From JANXQE01 sp035651635 (GTDB taxonomy: Bacteria > Verrucomicrobiota > Verrucomicrobiia > Limisphaerales > UBA8199), in assembly GCA_035651635.1 (NCBI GenBank), contig DASRFK010000031.1, positions 1 through 23,432 on the forward strand: a stretch of 23,432 nt of DNA. Direction: 5' to 3'. Below are positions 6,331 to 12,551 of this stretch, one piece after another; position 1 is the stretch's first letter; the number at the start of each line of letters is the position of its first letter. Both the position numbers and the translations under genes were made by a program. The notes under the pieces are model-generated. The model did no database searches and was not told the DNA's origin. It saw nothing but the letters and a program-made list of their open reading frames with translations.

Positions 6331-7695
6331 TTACTCAACCTGGCCGATGCAGGCGTCGAGGATATCGATGGCATGGTCGAGGTCGGCCTGGCTGATCGTC
6401 AAGGCTGGGGTAAGCGTTAGAATGTTGCCCATAGTGATCTTGAAATTGAGGCCCCGGTCCAGAGCCAGGTACATGACCTGTTCGGCCTCGTCGCTGGCTC
6501 GTTCGAGAGTTTTGGAATCGCGCAACAGTTCGATCCCCATCAACAAACCAAGTCCTCGGACATCACCGATGAGGCGATGCCGTGCGGCCATTTGCCGGAA
6601 TCGTTTTGAGGCCTGTTCACCCAGGTGGGCGGCCCGTTCAACGAGTTTCTCACTTTCAATCACCTCCAGTGTCGCCAGCCCCGCCGCGCACGCAACCGGG
6701 TTCTTCTCATGCGTGTAATGGCCGAGAGCTTTGTCGCTCGCCACGTTTAAACCTTCCCGGGCGATGAGGGCGGCCAGCGGGAATATTCCGCCGCCCAGGC
6801 CCTTGCCCAGCACCAGGATGTCAGGGACGATGCCAAAATGCTCGAAGGCAAACATGCGGCCAGTGCGGCCAAGCCCGATCGGGATCTCATCCAGGATCAA
6901 CAAGGCGCCATGTTTGTCGCACGCGGCTCGAACGCGCTTCCAATAATCCGCGGGGGGAATAAAAGGCGTGCACCGCACCGTCTCGGCGATGACCGCGGCC
7001 ACGTCACCTTCGCGCTCGAGCACGTACTCGATATAGTCGGCGCAGGCCAGGTTGCAGGCCTGGCCGCATTTGAAAGGACAATGACGGTTGTCCGGCGGCG
7101 GCACATGCTCGCATCCGGGAAGGAGCGGGCCAATACCCTGGCGAAAGGCGGCTTCACCCCCAACCGAGATGGCGTCCAGGGAAGCGCCATGAAAAGATTC
7201 CCACAGGGAAACGAATTTAAAACGCCCGGTTGCCACACGGGCAAGCTTGAGGGCCATGCCGATGGCCGAGGTGCCGCCGGGGGCGAACAACACTCGCTTT
7301 AGATCTCCCGGCGCAAGCGCGGCCAGGCGCGTGGCCAACTCGATAGCCGGCTCGCAAGTGTAGCGGCGGGTGCAAAAACTCAGCTCATCCAATTGCCGCT
7401 TGATGGCCGCAATCACGCGCGGGTGACCAAACCCGACCTGATGCACGTTGTTGCCGTGAAAATCAAGATATCGCCGCCCTTCGCGGTCTTCGATCCATGC
7501 GCCCTGGGCGCGCTGGAGCACATTCAAGCAGGGCGTCGAGAGAGACTGGTGCAAAAAACATTGGGCGTCGGCTTCCAGCCGCGCCTTGGTTTCGGCAGAA
7601 TTGTGAACCTTCTGCCAGGCGGCGCGTCGGGGCGACAGGTTCAAATCGCCCTCCGACTTGAGATGCTCGAGATTAGGCGTGGGGTCAGCTTCCAC
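6331..7695 (-). CDS. Class III PLP-dependent enzyme, PbfA-like (possible phosphonate lyase or aminotransferase)
   Basis: The 454-residue protein is a fold-type I, class III aminotransferase-family enzyme. The PLP lysine is K298 in LVLGKGLGGG, and the pyridine-binding aspartate is D269 in LILDEIPIGLGRTG. The segments LHQSLSTPCLNV, DFHGNNVHQVGFGHP and GHYTHEKNP resemble what I remember of PbfA, the (R)-1-hydroxy-2-aminoethylphosphonate ammonia-lyase, and close relatives. That assignment is from memory and is not certain; a plain omega-aminotransferase is the alternative. A cysteine series C206, C210, C214, C218 (CX3CX3CX3C) is unusual. The gene starts with GTG at 7695, with GGAG a few bases upstream and only 9 bp after the phoU stop, so it belongs to the pst-phoU operon. 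That context favours a phosphorus-scavenging role. Confidence 0.75.
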   Translation of the reverse strand: MEADPTPNLEHLKSEGDLNLSPRRAAWQKVHNSAETKARLEADAQCFLHQSLSTPCLNVLQRAQGAWIEDREGRRYLDFHGNNVHQVGFGHPRVIAAIKRQLDELSFCTRRYTCEPAIELATRLAALAPGDLKRVLFAPGGTSAIGMALKLARVATGRFKFVSLWESFHGASLDAISVGGEAAFRQGIGPLLPGCEHVPPPDNRHCPFKCGQACNLACADYIEYVLEREGDVAAVIAETVRCTPFIPPADYWKRVRAACDKHGALLILDEIPIGLGRTGRMFAFEHFGIVPDILVLGKGLGGGIFPLAALIAREGLNVASDKALGHYTHEKNPVACAAGLATLEVIESEKLVERAAHLGEQASKRFRQMAARHRLIGDVRGLGLLMGIELLRDSKTLERASDEAEQVMYLALDRGLNFKITMGNILTLTPALTISQADLDHAIDILDACIGQVE

Positions 7696-7704
7696 AGGCT
7701 CCAG

Positions 7705-8397
7705 CTAGGCAGAACCTTCCGCAGGTTTGGACAAAGCGGCGGCATTGGTTTTGCCTGAGTGACGAATATCCTCCGCTTCGCACAGAAAGACGACCTCCTC
7801 CGCCACGTTTTTAGCGTGATCGGCGATGCGTTCGAGGCTCTTGGCCACCACCATAAAGTTCAAGCAGCGGGCAATGGTCTCCGGATTTTCAATCATCTGA
7901 TTGGCCAACTGCCGGTGGACTTCCTTATTGAGCGCGTCGACGACCTTGTCCTGAGGGATGAGGGCGCGCGCCGCCGCAGCGTCCTGGTTGACGAAAGCGT
8001 CCAGCGAGGTGTGAAGCATTTGCAACGCCAGTTCGGCGATTTTGGGGATCGGTACAATCAGTTTAAGGGGTGCCTCCTGGCTTAGGTCCCGAGCGCGCTT
8101 GGCTATTTTCGTGGCCTCATCTCCCACTCGTTCGAGATTTTGAGAGATCTTCATCGTCACGGCGATCAGTCGCAAATCGCCCGCCAGAGGCGCCTTGGAC
8201 AACAGCCGGATCGCCATCTCATCCACCTCCACTTCGAAGCGGTCAATAGCGACGTCGCCCCCTCGCACCTGCATGGCTAAATCGTAATCCCGATTGATTA
8301 CGGCATCGACCGCTTGCCGGACCGCGGCTTCGGCATGGCTGGCCATGGTCAGCAGCAGGTTCCTCAACGCCGACAATTCCTGATCGAAGTGGGCCAT
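7705..8397 (-). CDS. phoU: Phosphate transport regulator PhoU
   Basis: PhoU is a peripheral cytoplasmic protein that links Pst transporter activity to the PhoR kinase and holds the Pho response off when phosphate is plentiful. The 230-residue length is normal. Both PhoU helical repeats carry the metal-binding signature: ISQNLERVGDEATKIA in the first and VVAKSLERIADHAKNVAEE in the second. The ATG at 8397 is preceded by GAGGT and lies 10 bp after the pstB stop; the frame extends further upstream but only into pstB. The C-terminal tail (about 15 residues after EDIRHSGKT) is low in conserved content. No phoR or phoB is found in the window. Confidence 0.95.
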   Translation of the reverse strand: MAHFDQELSALRNLLLTMASHAEAAVRQAVDAVINRDYDLAMQVRGGDVAIDRFEVEVDEMAIRLLSKAPLAGDLRLIAVTMKISQNLERVGDEATKIAKRARDLSQEAPLKLIVPIPKIAELALQMLHTSLDAFVNQDAAAARALIPQDKVVDALNKEVHRQLANQMIENPETIARCLNFMVVAKSLERIADHAKNVAEEVVFLCEAEDIRHSGKTNAAALSKPAEGSA

Positions 8398-8407
8398 AAG
8401 TTGGACC

Positions 8408-9268
8408 TCAACCGAAGCGTCCGGTAACGTAATCCTCAGTTTGTTTCTTCGACGGGTTGGTAAACAATTTGGACGTCGCTCCAAACTCGACCAGCTGGCC
8501 AAGATAGAAAAAGGCTGTCTCGTCGGAAATGCGCGCCGCCTGCTGCATGTTGTGAGTCACGATGATGATCGTGTAATTCTTCTTTAGTTCAAGAATCAAA
8601 TCCTCGATGCGCGCGGTGGCGAGCGGATCCAGGGCCGAGGCCGGCTCATCCATCAAGATGACTTCCGGCTGGACGGCCAAAGCCCGCGCGATGCAAAGCC
8701 GCTGCTGCTGCCCGCCCGAAAGGCTTACCGCGGGCGCATCGAGCCGATCTTTGACCTCGTCCCACAGCGCAGCCATGGTCAAAGCTTGTTCGGTGCGCTC
8801 GGTCAAAGCCGCGCGTTTGCTCAAGCCGTTCAGTCTCAAACCCACCGTGACATTGTCGCCGATCGACATCGTGGGAAAGGGATTATACTTCTGAAACACC
8901 ATGCCAATCCGACGCCGAATCTGCACCGCTTCTACCTGTGGTCCGTAGATATCTTCTCCAAATAGCCGAACCTGTCCTTGCACTCGGGCGATCGGAACCA
9001 GGTCGTGCATGCGGTTCAGGGCGCGCAAGAAGGTTGATTTACCACAGCCGCTTGGCCCAATGATAGCGGTGACCGCCTTGGCGGAAACTTCAAGATTTAC
9101 TTGCTTGAGCACCTGGTTCTGCCCGAAGAAAATTGAAAGCTCGCGTGTACTGACCGCAGACTGCCCTCTTTCCGCAGGCGCAGAAGCCTTATCGCGTGGC
9201 AGTGCCGGTCTTGGCGCTACCATCGGGTTCCCTGGTCTAAGCTTTTCCGGCTCGATCGTCATGAGCAT
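8408..9268 (-). CDS. pstB: Phosphate ABC transporter ATP-binding protein PstB
   Basis: PstB is the ATPase of the high-affinity phosphate importer on the cytoplasmic face of the inner membrane. Walker A is GPSGCGKST (residues 71-79), the Q-loop is MVFQKYNPFP, the ABC signature is LSGGQQQR (from 183), Walker B is VILMDEPASALDP, and the H-loop is VTHNM. The NPFP segment after the Q-loop is characteristic of PstB. A tail of about 40 residues rich in Pro and Ala precedes the first strand, longer than in E. coli PstB. The start may be the ATG at 9268 or the one at 9262. The gene begins 3 bp after the pstA stop. Confidence 0.97.
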   Translation of the reverse strand: MLMTIEPEKLRPGNPMVAPRPALPRDKASAPAERGQSAVSTRELSIFFGQNQVLKQVNLEVSAKAVTAIIGPSGCGKSTFLRALNRMHDLVPIARVQGQVRLFGEDIYGPQVEAVQIRRRIGMVFQKYNPFPTMSIGDNVTVGLRLNGLSKRAALTERTEQALTMAALWDEVKDRLDAPAVSLSGGQQQRLCIARALAVQPEVILMDEPASALDPLATARIEDLILELKKNYTIIIVTHNMQQAARISDETAFFYLGQLVEFGATSKLFTNPSKKQTEDYVTGRFG

Positions 9269-9271
9269 AAA

Positions 9272-10126
9272 CTAACCGCCGCGCGCGAGCTTGTCTCGGG
9301 TCAACACGCGGACACTCACGTTGATGATCGCCACAAACAAAAGCAACACCAGGGCACCCGCCCAGGCCTGCCGGATCCAGTCTTCGTAAGCGGAGATGGC
9401 GTAATTGAAAATCTGAAGCGGCAATGCGGCAATCGGCTCGGACAGGTGATGATTCCAGTAACGATTGCCAAAGGCGGTGAACAGCAGGGGCGCGGTTTCT
9501 CCTGACACGCGGGCCACAGCCAGCAAAACTCCGGTGGCGATCCCCTTTAACGCCGTGCGGACCACAATTTGAACTATCGTCCGCCATTGTGGGATACCCA
9601 AAGCCAGGGCTGCCTCTCGATAGCCATTCGGCACCAGGCGCAATACCTCTTCGGTGGTGCGCATGATCAGAGGAATCATCATCATCCCCAGCACAATCCC
9701 TCCGGCCAACGCCGAAAAGGTCTTCAAAGGAACCACCACCAGCGCCCAAACAACCATGCCCCAGATAATCGATGGCACGCCATTGAGCACGTCCGCGGCG
9801 AAGCGGATCGCCCAGTTCAGCCGGGCCGAGCCGTATTCGGAAAGGTAAATGCCTCCCAGCACGCCGACCGGCACCCCAATCAATGCTGCCAGCCCCAGCA
9901 ACTCGAAGGTGCCGACAATCGCGTTGGCCATGCCGCCCCCAGCTTCACCCACAGGTTTTGGCAACTGGGTAAAAAAGGCCCAATTGACGGATCCCAGGCC
10001 CAATTTAAGGACGTGATAAAACACCAGGCACAAGGGCACGACCACCAGCAGCGCGCAAACACAGGTTACCACCTGCATCAGTGCATTGACGAACTTGCGC
10101 CGGCGATAGTGGTGAAGGGCGGGCAT
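9272..10126 (-). CDS. pstA: Phosphate ABC transporter permease PstA
   Basis: This 284-residue inner-membrane permease has about six hydrophobic segments. The EAA loop (YREAALALGIPQWRTIVQIV) contacts PstB. NGVPSIIWGM and VARVSGETAPLLFTAFG are typical of PstA. It pairs with PstC to form the phosphate channel. The ATG at 10126 follows the pstC stop codon TAA (10128-10130) by a single base, so the two genes are probably translated together. Confidence 0.96.
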   Translation of the reverse strand: MPALHHYRRRKFVNALMQVVTCVCALLVVVPLCLVFYHVLKLGLGSVNWAFFTQLPKPVGEAGGGMANAIVGTFELLGLAALIGVPVGVLGGIYLSEYGSARLNWAIRFAADVLNGVPSIIWGMVVWALVVVPLKTFSALAGGIVLGMMMIPLIMRTTEEVLRLVPNGYREAALALGIPQWRTIVQIVVRTALKGIATGVLLAVARVSGETAPLLFTAFGNRYWNHHLSEPIAALPLQIFNYAISAYEDWIRQAWAGALVLLLFVAIINVSVRVLTRDKLARGG

Positions 10127-10127
10127 G

Positions 10128-11096
10128 TTATTGCTGCGCGTTAGCCGGTCCGGCGACGGCTTTCAACAAAAGCTGCGCCAACCCGTTGACCAGGACGGTC
10201 ACCCCGAGCAAGACCAGCCCGATCTCGAATAAAGCATTGAGGTAGATGTCGGTGGTAGCCTCGGTAAACTCGTTGGCGACGGCAGTGGCAAGAGTAGCTC
10301 CGGGAGCGAAGAGCGAAGCAACGATTTGGGGCCGGTTGCCAATCACCATAAGCACCGCCATGGTTTCGCCTAAAGCGCGGCCCAACCCCAGTATCATGGC
10401 GCCAAACAACCCTTTTTTGGCATAGCTCAAAACCGCAATCCTCGTTACCTCCCATCGAGTTGCGCCCAACGCATATGCCGCCTCCCGCTGCAGCCCGGGA
10501 ACCGAGCGCAGAATTTCCCGCGACACGGACGTAATGATTGGCAGGATCATCACGGCGATAATGATTCCCCCAGCCAGCAAGCTCACGCCATAGATTGGCC
10601 CGCGAAACAAGGGAAGAAATCCGAGCCACTGCCGTAACCATGGAAACAGGTTTTCGCGCAACCATGGAACCATTACGAAAATCCCCCATAATCCCAGGAT
10701 AACGCTCGGCACCGCGGCCAACAGCTCAATGAAGGTGGTCAGAATCTGACGCACCCAGTTGGGGGCGATCTCGGTCAGGAACACCGCCGTCGCGATGCTC
10801 AAAGGCACCGCGATAAGCAGCGCGACCAATGAGGAAACCAGCGTTCCAAAAATGAACGGCAGCGCTCCGAACTGCTCGTTCACCGGATCCCAGTCCGAAC
10901 TGATCAGAAAGTGCCATCCAAATTTTCTGAGCGCCAGATTGGATCCATGTGCCAGCTCGTACCCAATGAGCAGAATCAGCACGAACACCGATACGGCCAT
11001 CAGCCAGGCCAGCCCCTTGAACAAGCGGTCCGCCAAGGCTCCTCGCGCGAAACGCCGGGCGCGGGCCAGAGGCAATTTCTCAGCAACAGCGTTCAA
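10128..11096 (-). CDS. pstC: Phosphate ABC transporter permease PstC
   Basis: This 322-residue permease is predicted to have six membrane segments. Recognisable PstC features are AAVPSVILGLWGIFV in the membrane core, the EAA loop (QREAAYALGATRWEVTRIAV) and the following GLGRALGETMAVLMVIG. The best start is a TTG at 11096 that overlaps the pstS stop in the sequence TTGA (TTG 11096-11094, TGA 11095-11093). This would give direct translational coupling to pstS and probably modest expression relative to the abundant binding protein. No in-frame ATG lies closer to the conserved N-terminus. Confidence 0.94.
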   Translation of the reverse strand: MNAVAEKLPLARARRFARGALADRLFKGLAWLMAVSVFVLILLIGYELAHGSNLALRKFGWHFLISSDWDPVNEQFGALPFIFGTLVSSLVALLIAVPLSIATAVFLTEIAPNWVRQILTTFIELLAAVPSVILGLWGIFVMVPWLRENLFPWLRQWLGFLPLFRGPIYGVSLLAGGIIIAVMILPIITSVSREILRSVPGLQREAAYALGATRWEVTRIAVLSYAKKGLFGAMILGLGRALGETMAVLMVIGNRPQIVASLFAPGATLATAVANEFTEATTDIYLNALFEIGLVLLGVTVLVNGLAQLLLKAVAGPANAQQ

Positions 11097-12106
11097 TATT
11101 TGATCGATTTGATTTCCTCGGCGATTCGGGCCTGAAGCTCGGCCGGCAAGGGGGCGTAATCCAGTGCGGCCGCCATGGCCTCACCTTTGCTGAATGCCCA
11201 ATTTAAGAATTCCACCAGCTTTTTGCCTTTGGCTGGATTTTTTTGTTCCTGATACACCAGGAGCCAGGTCGCTCCTGCTATTGGATAAGCCTTGGCTCCG
11301 GGCGGATTGACCATCGAAAAGCGGAAATCCTCCGGCACCTTGGCGCTGGCCAGCGCTTCGGTAACCGATTCCAGAGAGGGCCTGATGAAATTTCCCGATG
11401 CGTTCTTAATCTCAGCAACAGGTAGCTTGTTTTGGTGGGCGTAGGCAAGCTCGACATAGCCAATCGCGCCGGGCAGTTGTTTCACTTGTCCGGCAACCCC
11501 TTCGTTGCCCTTGGCTCCAAGGCCGGTGGGCCATTTGACCGACGTGTTGCGCCCGACCCCTTTTTTCCATTCCTTGCTGACGTCGCTCAGAAAATCCGTG
11601 AAAATATAGCTGGTTCCGCTCCCATCCGCCCTATGCACCACAATCACGTCGGTACGGGGCAGCTTTATCCCCGGGTTTAACGCCGCGATTTTCGCATCGT
11701 TCCAACGGGTGACTTTACCTAGAAAAATCTCGGCCAGCAGAGCTCCATCCAGCTTCAGGCTGGGTGCCCCGGTTAAGTTGTAGGTCACCACCACCGCACC
11801 GGCTACTGTGGGAATGTGAAGCAGCTTGCCTGGCGCTTTGGCCAGATTCTCATCGCTCATCGGGCCGTCGGACGCTCCAAAGTCAACCGTTTGGGACAGG
11901 ATCTGCTCTTGTCCACCTCCGGAGCCGATCGATTGGTAATTAAAACGAACGGAGGGATCGATCTTGGCGTATTCATCGAACCACTTGGAATAGAGCGGAT
12001 AGGGAAACGTGGCGCCCGCTCCATTAATGAGCATCTGAGCCTCGCATGGGGCCTGCCAGATCATCAGGCCGCTAACAGCCGCAATAATCAAGTCCTTCAT
12101 TTTCAT
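11093..12106 (-). CDS. pstS: Phosphate-binding periplasmic protein PstS
   Basis: PstS captures phosphate in the periplasm and delivers it to PstCA. The start at 12106 gives a 337-residue protein with a signal peptide (about residues 1-24, ending PCEAQ). The phosphate-binding segments are visible: GAGATFPYPLYSKWFDEY, SIGSGGGQEQI, FGASDGPM and HRADGSGTSYIFTDFLS. The family's GVPVAF-like central part and C-terminal NWAFSKG are present. A second ATG two codons later is possible, and no strong ribosome binding site discriminates. It is the first gene of the operon and lies downstream of the Pho-box-like repeats at 12287-12327. Confidence 0.95.
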   Translation of the reverse strand: MKMKDLIIAAVSGLMIWQAPCEAQMLINGAGATFPYPLYSKWFDEYAKIDPSVRFNYQSIGSGGGQEQILSQTVDFGASDGPMSDENLAKAPGKLLHIPTVAGAVVVTYNLTGAPSLKLDGALLAEIFLGKVTRWNDAKIAALNPGIKLPRTDVIVVHRADGSGTSYIFTDFLSDVSKEWKKGVGRNTSVKWPTGLGAKGNEGVAGQVKQLPGAIGYVELAYAHQNKLPVAEIKNASGNFIRPSLESVTEALASAKVPEDFRFSMVNPPGAKAYPIAGATWLLVYQEQKNPAKGKKLVEFLNWAFSKGEAMAAALDYAPLPAELQARIAEEIKSIKY

Positions 12107-12286
12107 AGTCCGGGAATCCAAGCTTCCTTCACCTCAGTTTGACGGAATGTCCGTGTCGCTCACCCCAAGTTTGTCGTTGCGCCAGACAACCTGGGGCTTC
12201 TTGTGCCTCCAAACCAACCCGGTAATTCCAAGGTACTTTGTTGGTTGGCCAACGCAACGCCCGCCAAATGCAACATCAACAAGGCC

Positions 12287-12327
12287 TGTTACAAGCAGGC
12301 TTCCTGATTGTTACAATTTCGTGACGA
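12287..12327 (-). promoter_or_regulatory. Pho-box-like direct repeats upstream of pstS
   Basis: The octamer TGTTACAA occurs at 12287-12294 and again at 12309-12316, a distance of exactly 22 bp. A related copy, CGTGACGA, is at 12320-12327, 11 bp further. On the pstS coding strand these read TCGTCACG, TTGTAACA and TTGTAACA in an 11-bp register, with a weak copy at 12298-12305 completing the series. PhoB/PhoP boxes are built from about 7-bp direct repeats every 11 bp. The match to TGTCAC/TGTAAC-type half-sites plus the location argue for a PhoB-type operator. It lies about 180-220 bp before the pstS start. Confidence 0.55.
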
Positions 12328-12437
12328 TGAGTCCAAATTGTATTTAGTTTGACCCCACAAAACTTATCGGGCGCCAAGCGCCACCCTGACTGCAAGTCGC
12401 TGTCTTTTGTGTTTTCCTCTTTGGCCCACCGGGTTCC

Positions 12438-12470
12438 GGCGGGCGTCCCGCCTCCTGCGGGTCTGCCGCA
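12438..12470. repeat. Tandem GC-rich hairpins
   Basis: GGCGGG (12438-12443) and CCCGCC (12447-12452) pair around CGT. TGCGG (12456-12460) and CCGCA (12466-12470) pair next to it. There is no T-run on either side. These are probably REP-like intergenic elements and not a terminator. Confidence 0.45.
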
Positions 12471-12551
12471 AGTGGGCGACATAGCGCTGATCCGGGCCCC
12501 GGCCTTTGGCCCCTGTACCAAAAAGAGCCGGGGTTCAGCGAGACAAATGGC

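Larger units (their letters stand above)
12107..12551. other. Divergent regulatory region between pstS and the GH44 gene
   Basis: About 445 bases separate pstS (minus) from the glycanase gene (plus). The half nearest pstS contains the Pho-box-like repeats. The other half is GC-rich and palindromic: GGCGGG-CGT-CCCGCC at 12438-12452 and TGCGG...CCGCA at 12456-12470. Open frames here show no recognisable protein. Confidence 0.5.
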
